Assembly: GCA_051251725.1 (NCBI GenBank)
Contig: JBPOFN010000004.1
Span: forward strand, 62,001-126,000
Length of the DNA stretch: 64,000 bases
DNA from: JALZUE01 sp051251725
GTDB lineage: Bacteria > Pseudomonadota > Gammaproteobacteria > Enterobacterales > Alteromonadaceae
Reading direction: 5' to 3'
Shown here: one piece after another, positions 36,601-44,289 of the stretch
Position numbering within the stretch: position 1 is the stretch's first letter
Layout: every line of letters begins with the position of its first letter
Notes under the pieces: model-generated
Databases searched by the model: none
What the model was told of the DNA's origin: nothing
What the model saw: only the letters and a program-made list of their open reading frames with translations
Made by a program: the position numbers and the translations under genes

Positions 36601-36937
36601 GTTAACTTATCCATATATGGTGCCGCAAGAAAATGGCAATCGCACCGACGTTGACTGGTGGCAAGTTAAAAATAATACTAGCCAATATGGGCTTAAAATT
36701 GATGGTCAAAAAAACTTAAGTATGTCGATGTGGCCCTGGTCACAAGCAAACTTAGATGACGCCAAACACACTTACGATTTACGTAAACAAGGATTTAATA
36801 CCCTAAATATTGATCTGAAACAAATGGGCGTTGGCGGCACTGATTCATGGACCACCTTAGCGGCACCGATGAAAAAATATCAAATCCCTGCCGGGCAATA
36901 TCAGTATCAGTTTACTATTCTGCCTGTTAAGCCATAA
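33635..36937 (+). CDS. lacZ: GH2 beta-galactosidase, LacZ-like lipoprotein
   Basis: Large exported glycoside hydrolase of 1100 residues. The N-terminus is a lipoprotein signal with lipobox LVSAC (Cys20), unlike cytoplasmic E. coli LacZ. Domains in order are the sugar-binding jelly roll (about 80-250, with FHFGGVSS-like LILHFGGVSSAFYVWVN), the immunoglobulin-like domain, and the TIM barrel with acid/base E504 in SLGNESG and nucleophile E603 in MCEYEHAMGN. The C-terminal small-chain domain contains SYYGRGPFENYIDR and the DVDWWQ-type pattern. All key residues are conserved. Substrates are probably beta-galactosides from algal material, taken up at the outer membrane or periplasm. Confidence 0.93.
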   Translation: MKAPIFRLMLITAACLVSACSNIASHLKENNQNADYLGKEWEDPAVISRNKMPTRATTYSFANVEDALTGDRNNSAYLNLNGQWQFKYQTDDEVIDQSFTRQGFDASMWDNIQVPSSIELLGYGIPYYTNTQLPFYSGNGSEPLPDTSPKITKANPVSFYIKDFELPKGWDEKQLILHFGGVSSAFYVWVNGQKVGYSQGSRIPAEFDISAFVKTGKNKIALQVMRWSDGSYLEGQDMWKLSGIHREVMLLAQPKVSIQDFFAKPKLSDNYQKAELQVRPFLTISDNSKIKGWHLSADLFDQQNKSVLADAVKISADSVMQQYPQRENIQFDLINIKLDNPKLWSAETPNLYSLVLTLTNHKGEVVEVKSSRVGFRDVKIDPTTAELLVNGKSIKIIGVNRHDHHAIRGKALTREDMRNDVILMKQNNFNSVRTSHYPNDPYFLDLCDEYGLYVMDEANVESHMFGGQFSNSPEWVPAIIDRIMRMVQRDKNHPSIISWSLGNESGTGPAHAAAAGWIKDFDNTRFVHYEGAQGSPDHPEYKTPPTGWYWIPEKLEALNRLTPLANVDDPKYVDVISRMYPSVEYLKGLSDNPYMNRPILMCEYEHAMGNSMGNLEEFWDLIYQRKNLIGGYIWDWMDQGLEHKTDNGEVFLAYGGDFGDTPNSHAFNQNGIVDSYGNASPELHHAKYVFQPIVMKAADLSLGKISITNRYFHQSINSKNISWQLMADNQVLKQGQLPAKLISPNQTATLQISLPTLAADKNVRYWLRLSATLTEDKPWAKAGFEIAKEKFELITPTAALTSQPRQNGDMLPALSLEQNNEVVTISNQNFSAEFNAKTGLLVGYQLNGEQLIAAPLTMNFWRAQTDNDRIGWRTHKTLAFWKTANNKLVLKDFSAKNITTNTVEIMAHFAIVDKLVVVNQYIINGAGEIQVNSTLDADKALPPLPRIGMQLGVKESLADISYYGRGPFENYIDRNAGAEVAIYQTEISALTYPYMVPQENGNRTDVDWWQVKNNTSQYGLKIDGQKNLSMSMWPWSQANLDDAKHTYDLRKQGFNTLNIDLKQMGVGGTDSWTTLAAPMKKYQIPAGQYQYQFTILPVKP

Positions 36938-37035
36938 GCCATAAGCCATAAGCCATAAGCCATAAGCCATAAGCCATAAGCCATAAGCCATAAGTTTTAA
37001 GCGATAAGTTTTAAGCGATAAGTTTTAAGCGATAA
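36931..37035. repeat. Heptamer-periodic tandem repeat at the lacZ stop codon
   Basis: Nine copies of GCCATAA (36931-36993) are followed by three copies of GTTTTAAGCGATAA (36994-37035), so a 7-bp phase is kept through 15 units. The first unit supplies the final Pro codon and the TAA stop of the beta-galactosidase. It looks like replication-slippage expansion and has no spacers. Confidence 0.95.
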
Positions 37036-37435
37036 GGCTTAGTTAGCCAAAATGATTACTGTTCATCACCTATTCAATTAACGCTAGTTTTAGCATAGGT
37101 GATGAATAGTATTACTCACCTATTTCTTCCTATTCTTGTTACTTTTTCACCGATAAAATAATATTTTTATCGGATCACCTTCAGCATCAATTGGCATGGT
37201 TGGTTTTTGACTTTTCGGCTCGATTAAACGTCTGTTCTATGTATTTAGTTTTGCATCTCAATATTATTTAGTTTCTTTTTAAAAGAAATGACATCGCTGT
37301 CAATTATTTTTACACGCTGGTTGAACCGATCTTATTAATGCTGATAAATACTAGTTATTTCAGGTGGATATATATTTGGTCTGATTTTTGCTAAAGAGCG
37401 TAATTATCAAATATATTTAATAGAGCTATACTTAT
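37036..37435. other. Intergenic region with 12-bp inverted repeat
   Basis: TTCATCACCTAT (37062-37073) and ATAGGTGATGAA (37095-37106) form a perfect 12-bp stem with a nested GCTA/TAGC hairpin in the loop. This is probably the transcription end of the beta-galactosidase gene. The remaining 330 nt are AT-rich with no ORF. Confidence 0.5.
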
Positions 37436-38398
37436 ATGAAATTAAATCGCCCACTTGCTGTAATGTTAACTTTACTGCTTTCTAGTATTATTTCTCCTGC
37501 CTTTGCGTCACTTGTAAACCTTGGCGCTGCGAGCAACTACAATGCCTTTATTCAGCAAAATTTTTCTGCCACGAGTAGTGATGTTGAGGGACGTTTAGCT
37601 GCTGGCGGCACGGTTGATATCAGTAATTATAGTGTCAATATTAAAGCTGGCGATCAGCTATATAGTGATACCAGTGAGCAACCCGCTTTAGTGGTTGGTG
37701 GTGACTTGAATTTGAGCAGCGGACAAATTGCTGGTGACGTTTATGTTGGCGGTAATTATACCTCGACTAGTACGGGTACTATCACGAATGGCACAGCAAC
37801 TATTGGCGGCGTTTCCCCGGTCGATTTTGCAGCTGAATTTGCTAATTTGCGCGAGTTATCAGCAAACTTAGCGTTATTGGCTGCAAATAGTGTCGCTAGC
37901 GATACATGGTCAAGCCAGTATCTCGTTGGTGCTGGCGAAAACGGCTTAGGTAATGATTTACACGTATTTAATTTAGACGCAAGTGATATGCAATTCTCTG
38001 ATTATTTTTTATCAGCAATAGATGACGGTGATACAGTATTATTCAATGTTGCAGGCACCAATATTTCGACCGGAACCGGGAATTTCGCGGGCTCAGATCA
38101 TTCGCTTGAAAATATCTCAGGTAATATATTATTTAATTTTTATGAGGCTGAGACTTTAGAAATTAATGCTGCACTATTTGGTTCTATTTTAGCGCCAACA
38201 GCCAATATTGATGCTGATTATGGTGTTATTTGGGGACAGGTTATTGCAAAGTCTTGGCAAGGTAACGCGCAAATAAACGATAATCCATTTAAATCTAACC
38301 GTGTTGACATACCTGAACCTTCATCGATAGCAATATTTGCTTTAGGACTAGTAGGTTTACTAATAAGAACAAAAACAGCTTCATCAAACAAGCGCTAA
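37436..38398 (+). CDS. Choice-of-anchor A family protein with PEP-CTERM signal
   Basis: Exported protein of 320 residues. The signal peptide covers about residues 1-24 (ending AFA). The body matches the choice-of-anchor A domain: LGAASNYNAFIQQNF, VEGRLAAGGTVDI, VVGGDLNLSSG and a C-terminal ILAPTANID-type motif. The C-terminus is a PEP-CTERM sorting signal: PEPSS, a hydrophobic helix, then basic residues. Proteins with this tail are cleaved by an exosortase and sent to the surface or extracellular matrix. No exosortase gene is in the window, so it must be encoded elsewhere. The function of the domain is unknown. Confidence 0.88.
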   Translation: MKLNRPLAVMLTLLLSSIISPAFASLVNLGAASNYNAFIQQNFSATSSDVEGRLAAGGTVDISNYSVNIKAGDQLYSDTSEQPALVVGGDLNLSSGQIAGDVYVGGNYTSTSTGTITNGTATIGGVSPVDFAAEFANLRELSANLALLAANSVASDTWSSQYLVGAGENGLGNDLHVFNLDASDMQFSDYFLSAIDDGDTVLFNVAGTNISTGTGNFAGSDHSLENISGNILFNFYEAETLEINAALFGSILAPTANIDADYGVIWGQVIAKSWQGNAQINDNPFKSNRVDIPEPSSIAIFALGLVGLLIRTKTASSNKR

Positions 38399-38409
38399 CT
38401 TCATCAAAC

Positions 38410-38444
38410 TGGCACTTTAATTTATATTATTTATGAAAGTGCCA
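38410..38444 (+). terminator. Hairpin after PEP-CTERM gene
   Basis: Arms TGGCACTTT and AAAGTGCCA (9 bp) with a 17-nt AT loop, beginning 11 nt after the stop codon. The T tract is poor. Confidence 0.45.
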
Positions 38445-38563
38445 GCGTTCACTATTTTAATTTACTACGAAACTCACTAAAGAAATTTTTATTCTTTTAA
38501 TCATTTTTTAGCAAGTAATGATAGTCATTTTACCTCTTCTTTATCGATACCTGACTTGTTTAT

Positions 38564-38591
38564 ACGTATGATGTTTGGTAATGTCATACGT
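38564..38591. promoter_or_regulatory. Spaced inverted repeat upstream of phosphatase
   Basis: ACGTATGA (38564-38571) and TCATACGT (38584-38591) form perfect 8-bp arms with a 12-nt spacer, ending 45 nt before the phosphatase ATG. It may be an operator for a dimeric regulator; the protein is unknown. Confidence 0.35.
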
Positions 38592-38635
38592 GTTTTGTAG
38601 GCCAATTATTGTTTAAAAATCGTAGGAAATAATGA

Positions 38636-40980
38636 ATGAACAAGCAGCAATCAAGACGAGCAGCACTAAAAATGCTAACTGCAGGTGTCGCAGCAAGTGG
38701 CATTAGCTGCTCGTTAACCTCAAATCTCTCTACCGTTAAAAGCTTTGAAAGTAAAAATATGCGTGATAATTGGCAGGTGACGCATAATCGTACTTGGCTA
38801 GGCGGAGATTTTTGGGCTAATCCGATGGAAGATTGGCATATAGTCGATGGTGGCGCTCAGTGTAAAAGCGGGGGGGCAATCGCACAGTTCATTCATTAAC
38901 TCATCAAATTAAAACGGTTGATAAACCCTTTGAAATTTCGGTTGTTCTTCAAGGAATAGACAATAAACCCAATATTGGTGGTGTTGGCGTACGGTTAGGA
39001 ATTTCAAATGAAATTGATGATTATCGCAGTCATTGTTTTGTGCAAAAAGGCTTAGATATTGGCGTTATTGATAAAATGTTAGCGATTGGCGGTAAAAGGT
39101 CGCCATTGTTGGCTGATATTAATAATCAGCAGGTTGAATTGGCTATATCTGCTATCCCGCAAGCGGGTGTGATGGTGATAACGGCCGTCGCAAAACTGGT
39201 TAAAACCCAGCAAATTGTTGGCCGAATAACACATATGGTTTCAGCTCAAGAAGTTGTTGGTAATGTCGCTTTAGTCAGTAACTTTGCCTTAAAATCAGGC
39301 GGTACTAACAATAAAAGTAATCGCTATCGATTTTCAGATTGGCAAATGAGCGGCGGCGCTTTTGAGGTCAATCCAGAGCAAAAATTCGGTCCTATTTTGT
39401 GGACTATGTATTCATTAAGTAATAATCGAACTGAAGAGGGTTTCGTTTTAAAGTTAAGTGCTTTTACCGGCCCTTTGGGTGAATTAGACAATAAAAATAT
39501 TAGCTTAAAAGTTAAGCCAAAGAACCAATGGATAACAGTCGCTAATAGCCCTTTAGACCCAGATGCCTGGGTTGCTACTTTTAGAATTCCCAATTGGGAT
39601 GAAATAACAGCGACACAATTCAGAGTTATTTATCATGAACATCATAAAAACGGAGAGCAAACACCAGATGTGTGGCAGGGTATTATAAAAGCGAACCCTC
39701 ATGAGCGGCCATTAAAAATGGCGGCTTTAACTTGTCAAAATGACTACAGTTTCCCTTATGCACCGGTAGCTAAAAATGTCGAAAGTATGTCCCCCGATAT
39801 TGTCTTTTTTTCCGGCGATCAAATTTATGAAAGCCATGGTGGTTTTGGTATTATTCGTGCTCCTTTTGAGCCGGCGATTAATAATTATCTCAGAAAATTT
39901 TATCAATTTGGCTGGGCGTTTGGAGAAGTCATGCGTAATCAGCCAACAATTTGCTTGCCTGATGATCATGATGTTTTACAAGGAAATTTATGGGGGGAAG
40001 GCGGATCGCTTAAAAAAAATCCTGACGAAGATCCGACAGGATCGTTAACCGGCGGTTATATCGAGTCGGTTAGGTTTGTTAATGCGGTTCATAGAACATG
40101 TACTAGCCATCATCCGGATCCCTATGATCCTACGCCTAATCCAAGCGGTATTGGCTGTTATTACAGTGATATGGTTTATGGCAATGTCGGTTTTGCTATT
40201 TTGGCTGACCGGCAGTGGAAAAGTGGGCCAGAGCAAGCTGGAGCCGTGGTTGGTGAAACCGGTGTCGATGAAGATATTTTATTTGTAAACCCCGCGATAA
40301 ATCCACCTAATGCGCAATTGTTAGGGGCAAGACAAGAAGCCTTTTTGGAAAAGTGGGCTGATGATTGGCAAGGACATCAATTAAAAGCAGTTTTAAGTCA
40401 AACTGTTTTTGCTGGTATTTCAACACATCAGCCATCACCAGAGCGGTATTTAAAATATGACTTTGATAGCAGTGGTTGGCCGGCACCAGCAAGAGATCGC
40501 GCTGTTAGCATTATGAGAAAATCTAAGGCTTTGCATATTTGTGGCGACACCCTTTTAGGCTCAGTGGCCCAGTATGGTGTTGCTAAACAACGAGACAGTA
40601 ATTGGTCGTTTTGTACGCCGGCAATTTCTGCGGGTTGGCCGAGGTGGTGGATGCCTGATGAAATAGGAATACCACATAAGAACAGACCATCACACGGCTT
40701 AGCTGAAACTGGTGAATTTAACGACAGCTTTGGTAATAAAGTATATGTCTACGCGGTTGGTATACCTGAAGTAGGCACGGCTTCAAATCGCTACGTAAAA
40801 GCGCACGAGAAAGGCAGTGGTTTTGGTTTTATTACTTTTGATACCGACAAACTAACTTATACGCTAGCAGCCTATAAATATCTTGTTGATGTTACTGATG
40901 GCAATGCTAACAATCAATTTTCCGGTTGGCCGGTAACTATTCATCAAAAAGAAAATATCGGTGATAATATTATTAGTTAA
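38636..40980 (+). pseudogene. PhoD-like alkaline phosphatase, frameshifted
   Basis: Two frames together encode one PhoD-family phosphatase of about 781 residues. The first frame (38636-38899) starts with a twin-arginine signal (SRRAALKML) and a Cys at SGISC, then runs out of frame after a tract of seven G at 38870-38876. The second frame continues from that tract without a stop: conserved-looking sequence begins at GGNRTVHSLTHQ, well upstream of its first ATG at about 39040. One extra G, or a -1 shift, restores the full protein. The catalytic region shows FFSGDQIYESHGG and LPDDHDVLQGNLWGEGG. A later motif reads GDTLLGS where the family normally has His after GDT. It is therefore either a decaying gene, a slippage-controlled gene, or a sequencing error. 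Confidence 0.75.
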
Positions 40981-41303
40981 CGTTTTTACCTTTAGAAAAT
41001 GAGACTTGTTATTTGTGGCTAATTTTTGGTGGCCAAATTTTTCAGGTCGACTTTTTCTAATCGATTTCTTCTGGTCAACTTTTTCTAGTCAAATAAAGCA
41101 GATGCAATAGCGCTGCTTTTCCTCATTCTTTTATTAATGGTATAATTTTTCCATTAAAAATCCTCCCATGGTTCTACCAAGATCTTTTCGTTTGCTGACA
41201 CTCGGCCATTCAGGGCGATATTCAAGCTATGAACTAGCAAGTTAGCGCCTAAAACGTGTGTTTTGTGGGGATGTGTTATCTGTTTATTTTATATTGAGGT
41301 TTT
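40981..41303. other. Intergenic region before dusA
   Basis: An 18-nt direct repeat, GGTCGACTTTTTCTAATC (41045-41062) and GGTCAACTTTTTCTAGTC (41073-41090), is followed by a hairpin (AAAGCAG at 41096 and CTGCTTT at 41113) with T-rich flank, a likely terminator for the phosphatase. The rest lacks ORFs. Confidence 0.45.
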
Positions 41304-42275
41304 ATGAGTACAAATTCATACTCGCACCGTCTTTCAGTCGCGCCTATGCTCGATTTAACTGATCGCCATTGTCGATATTTTTATCGCGTTATGTCCAAAC
41401 ATACGGTTTTATATACTGAGATGGTGACCACAGGCGCAATAATTTTTGGTAAAGGGGATTATTTAAGCTTTAACCAAGAAGAACACCCAGTGGTGTTACA
41501 GCTTGGTGGTAGCGACGCTAAAGCGTTGACTGAATGTGCTAAAAAAGCAGAACAGCTTGGTTACGATGAAATTAACATTAACGTTGGTTGTCCGTCTGAT
41601 CGTGTACAAAACGGTCGTTTTGGCGCCTGTTTAATGGCTGAACCAGCATTAGTCGCTGAATGTGTCAGTACTATGCAATCAGCGGTTAATATTCCAGTAA
41701 CGGTTAAATCGCGTATTGGTATTGACGATCAAGACAGTTATGAATTTTTGCATAAGTTTATCGAAATTGTGGGGCAAGCGGGCTGCCAGCATTTTGTTAT
41801 TCATGCACGTAAAGCTTGGCTGTCAGGATTAAGCCCGAAGCAAAATAGAGATGTTCCGCCGCTTGATTATGATCGTGTTTATCAAATCAAAAAAGATTTC
41901 CCGCAAACTGAAATATCTATCAATGGCGGCATAACCACTTATCAGCAAACGCTTGAGCACTTAAAACATATTGATGGTGTGATGATAGGGCGCGAGATTT
42001 ATCAAAATCCTTATATGTTGGCTGAGGCAGATCAGCAATTATGGGGGAGCGATACTGCTATTTTAACTCGTAGTGAAATTATTGATATTATGGCGGATTA
42101 TTGTGATCGCCATGTCGCTAATGGCGGTAAGGTTTGGCATGTTGTTCGGCATATGTTGGGCTTATGTAACGGTATGGCTGGCGCGAGACAATATCGTCGT
42201 TTTTTAAGTGAACAGGCACGCCGAGAAGGGGCGGGAGGCGACTTTTTAAAAGAAGCTTTTACCCTAGTTAGTTAA
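41304..42275 (+). CDS. dusA: tRNA-dihydrouridine(20/20a) synthase DusA
   Basis: FMN-dependent enzyme that reduces uridine 20/20a in the tRNA D loop with NADPH. The 323-residue protein has the FMN-binding opening SVAPMLDLTDRHCRYFYR, the catalytic cysteine region NVGCPSDRVQNGRFGACLM, HARKAWLSGLSP (typical of DusA rather than DusB or DusC) and the phosphate-binding NGGI and GVMIGREIYQNP. The C-terminus contains a helical tRNA-binding domain with HMLGLCNGMAGARQYRRFLS. It appears monocistronic. The dusA 5' end is a known integration site in other proteobacteria, but no element is inserted here. Confidence 0.97.
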   Translation: MSTNSYSHRLSVAPMLDLTDRHCRYFYRVMSKHTVLYTEMVTTGAIIFGKGDYLSFNQEEHPVVLQLGGSDAKALTECAKKAEQLGYDEININVGCPSDRVQNGRFGACLMAEPALVAECVSTMQSAVNIPVTVKSRIGIDDQDSYEFLHKFIEIVGQAGCQHFVIHARKAWLSGLSPKQNRDVPPLDYDRVYQIKKDFPQTEISINGGITTYQQTLEHLKHIDGVMIGREIYQNPYMLAEADQQLWGSDTAILTRSEIIDIMADYCDRHVANGGKVWHVVRHMLGLCNGMAGARQYRRFLSEQARREGAGGDFLKEAFTLVS

Positions 42276-42462
42276 TGTCATTTTTATACTAACAATTGGT
42301 TTTTTTGACTAATTAATTGTTTATTGAATTATTTCATTGTTGGTGGTTTGAGTTGTTTTTTTATTTTTTCATTAATATATTCATAGGTTTAGGTTTTATT
42401 TCTGCTTTGGCATAATGTTTGTAATTGTTAGTGTGACTTTTATCATTAACAAGGAATACAAA

Positions 42463-42729
42463 ATGAAAACGTTAGCTTTAGCATTATTGAGTATGAGTAT
42501 ATCGACAACCACGGTGGCAGATGAAGTGGTTGTCAAAAATGAAATGAGCAAAACCGATCAATTTGTTTTTGAGTCTAGCGCCAAAGTAAACCATGAAATA
42601 AAACAGCAATTAAAGGCAGATATTCGTAGCTCAATTAATGTATTTTATTTATCCACTAACCATTTACTGGCTGAGCAAAAACAACAGCAGTTGAATAAGA
42701 AATTATTATTAGTTACTAAAGTTGAATAA
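42463..42729 (+). CDS. Small exported protein of unknown function
   Basis: Eighty-eight-residue protein, no family recognised. The ATG at 42463 has AAGGA 7 nt upstream and gives an ideal signal peptide (MKTLALALLSMSISTTTVA, cleavage before DE); the longer frame from 42415 is rejected. The mature part of about 69 residues is charged and helix-prone, with a Gln/Lys-rich C-terminus (EQKQQQLNKK) and no cysteine. It is probably periplasmic. A short hairpin follows at 42771-42791 (GCCTAG/CTAGGC). Confidence 0.6.
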   Translation: MKTLALALLSMSISTTTVADEVVVKNEMSKTDQFVFESSAKVNHEIKQQLKADIRSSINVFYLSTNHLLAEQKQQQLNKKLLLVTKVE

Positions 42730-43046
42730 TGGCGGTTGAATGAATTATCCGTTTTATATTTATAGATACCGCCTAGTTCAGTAGTCTAGGCTGTGTCAGC
42801 CTCCTCTTTTCCTTTTCCCCTTATTCACTATTGCTGATGTCCGCGCTTGGCACTTCTGCTTAGCCTTTTTTTGCAGCTAAATGTTTTCTCTTAGTTTTGT
42901 GCCTTTAACTCGCAAGTTGTTATTAGCCTCATTACTTTTGCGTTCAAATTTTAAAACTTCACCTCGAACACTGGTGATTTTTTACACGGCGGATCAGTAT
43001 ATTTAGTTATTTTATATAAATTGGTTAATTTGACTAAATAATAGTG

Positions 43047-43093
43047 AGACATAATATGTCTTATTGTGGTTTGTTTTAGTGATTTATGTCTTA
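43047..43093. promoter_or_regulatory. Candidate PspF enhancer sites
   Basis: A perfect palindrome AGACATA-A-TATGTCT (43047-43061) overlaps the first of two direct copies of TATGTCTTA (43055-43063 and 43085-43093) set 30 bp, close to three helical turns, apart. They lie 30-75 bp upstream of the -24 element, where a sigma54 activator would bind. Confidence 0.45.
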
Positions 43094-43121
43094 ATATAAT
43101 AAAATCAATGGTTTATATCTT

Positions 43122-43137
43122 TGGCACGTGGCTTGTA
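43122..43137 (+). promoter_or_regulatory. Sigma54-like promoter of pspA
   Basis: TGGCAC (43122-43127), 5 nt, then TTGTA (43133-43137) resembles the TGGCAC-N5-TTGCA sigma54 consensus, with T in place of C in the -12 element. It is 60 nt upstream of pspA, whose transcription depends on sigma54 and PspF in other bacteria. Confidence 0.6.
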
Positions 43138-43196
43138 ATAACTATGTCAGCACTACCCGAAGATGGTGCTTACCTAACTTAAAAAAGGAATAAGTC

Positions 43197-43880
43197 ATGA
43201 GTGTTTTTAAACGTTTTACCGATATTGTGAATGCTAATTTACATAGCATGTTAGAAAAAGCAGAGCAGCCAGAAAAAATGATCAGCTATGTTATTCAAGA
43301 AATGGAAGAAGCCTTGGTTGAAGTAAGATCAGCAGCGGCTAAGCAGCTTGCTGAAAAGAAAACGCGCCAACGCATGATAAACGAGCTAGAAGCCAAACTA
43401 CTCGCTTGGCAACATAAAGCGGGATTAGCGCTAGAAAAAGGCCGAGAAGATTTAGCCAAAGCGGCTTTATTAACTAAACAGGCATTGGTTAAAGACAATG
43501 AGGTTTTGTTAAAAGAAGTGGCGGATATTGATAATAACATTGACTTGATACAAGCAGATGGTCAGCGTCTGCAAGCAAAATTATCAGAGGCTAAGTCTCG
43601 TCAAAACTTATTGACGTTAAGAGCAGACACCGCCAGTTCAAGACTAAAATTATGCGAGACTCATTATACTTACGATATTGAAAGTGCAATTGCTAAATTT
43701 GAAAGCTATGAACGAAAGGTTGAGCGACTTGAAGCCGAAGTACAGTCTTATGATCTTATCCAGTCGCAATTACAGCCAGCAGGTAGTGCCAGCGCATTAG
43801 CTAATGAATTAGAGCATTTAGCACGAGATGCCCAAATCGATGATGAACTAGCCGCTTTAAAAATTAAGTTAGCGAGCTGA
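43197..43880 (+). CDS. pspA: PspA, phage shock protein A
   Basis: Peripheral inner-membrane protein that stabilises damaged membranes and inhibits the PspF activator. The 227-residue protein begins with the amphipathic helix MSVFKRFTDIVNANLHSMLEKAEQPEKMI and continues as an almost unbroken coiled coil (VEVRSAAAKQLAEKK, ELEAKLLAWQHKAGLALEKGREDLAKAAL). It is the typical IM30/PspA/ESCRT-III fold with no transmembrane segment. AAAAGGA precedes the ATG. It heads an operon with a 38-residue membrane ORF, pspC and another membrane protein; pspF is not in the window. Confidence 0.96.
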   Translation: MSVFKRFTDIVNANLHSMLEKAEQPEKMISYVIQEMEEALVEVRSAAAKQLAEKKTRQRMINELEAKLLAWQHKAGLALEKGREDLAKAALLTKQALVKDNEVLLKEVADIDNNIDLIQADGQRLQAKLSEAKSRQNLLTLRADTASSRLKLCETHYTYDIESAIAKFESYERKVERLEAEVQSYDLIQSQLQPAGSASALANELEHLARDAQIDDELAALKIKLAS

Positions 43881-43906
43881 TTTTAGCTAATGTGCGGGAG
43901 CACCAG

Positions 43907-44023
43907 ATGATTGATATTAACTCAACACTCGCTTTAATGATTTTTATACTGCCGAGCATTATTTTTATTACTTTACCTATTGCGGTGAATTTATTTACCG
44001 GCCTGTTAAAAAGCCGGTGCTAA
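43907..44023 (+). CDS. Small 38-residue membrane protein in psp operon
   Basis: A short ORF starting at ATG 43907 behind a GGGAG ribosome-binding site and lying between pspA and pspC. The peptide (MIDINSTLALM, then a hydrophobic stretch through FITLPIAVNLF, ending LLKSRC) is essentially one membrane helix with a short basic cytoplasmic tail. Its place is where pspB normally sits, and PspB also begins with a single helix. It is half as long as PspB and lacks the PspB coiled-coil part, so it may be a minimal or degenerate PspB or an unrelated Psp small protein. Clear coding context but no homology recognised. Confidence 0.6.
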   Translation: MIDINSTLALMIFILPSIIFITLPIAVNLFTGLLKSRC

Positions 44024-44075
44024 TTTTATCGTTTAGCAATTTTATTAACCTAGTTAACAAATTTTGGAGCATGTT

Positions 44076-44285
44076 ATGGCTTATCAAGTAAAATACCCAA
44101 GCGAGAAAAAATTATTGAAAGACACAAGCAACAGCTGGCTAGCTGGTGTTTGTTCAGGCATAGCTAATTATTATCAAGCGCCGCGTTTTGCGGTCAGATT
44201 AATTACTTTTGTCTGTTTTATGTCGCTACCTAAGTTGGTTGCCTTAAGTTATATTATCGCTGCCATCTGTTTATCAAAAAGGTAG
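44076..44285 (+). CDS. pspC: PspC-domain protein
   Basis: Envelope stress membrane protein of 69 residues consisting of one PspC domain. The ATG at 44076 is preferred over a TTG at 44064 because GGAG sits 6 nt upstream and the peptide then begins MAYQVKYPS. The PspC signature SNSWLAGVCSGIANYYQAP is followed by a hydrophobic hairpin (AVRLITFVCFMSLPKLVALSYIIAAICL) and KR. In Enterobacteria PspC senses membrane stress and recruits PspA, but that protein has an additional C-terminal domain missing here. The next gene begins 4 nt later. Confidence 0.9.
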   Translation: MAYQVKYPSEKKLLKDTSNSWLAGVCSGIANYYQAPRFAVRLITFVCFMSLPKLVALSYIIAAICLSKR

Positions 44286-44289
44286 CGAG

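Larger units (their letters stand above)
42730..43196. other. Upstream region of the psp operon
   Basis: No ORF is convincing. Besides the promoter elements listed separately, a hairpin (GCCTAG at 42771, CTAGGC at 42786) may end the preceding small gene. The rest is AT-rich. Confidence 0.5.

Noticed and set aside
36931..37035. Regular repeats that could suggest a CRISPR array
   Set aside because: Units are 7 bp and contiguous, without spacers and without cas genes; this is a simple tandem repeat.
38861..38900. Programmed -1 frameshifting in the PhoD-like gene
   Set aside because: The G7 run is not a typical X-XXY-YYZ site with a downstream pseudoknot, and the product lacks a reason for two forms; an indel (real or technical) is simpler.
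41304..42275. Genomic island integrated at dusA
   Set aside because: dusA is intact and flanked by ordinary genes; no integrase or attachment-site duplication is seen.
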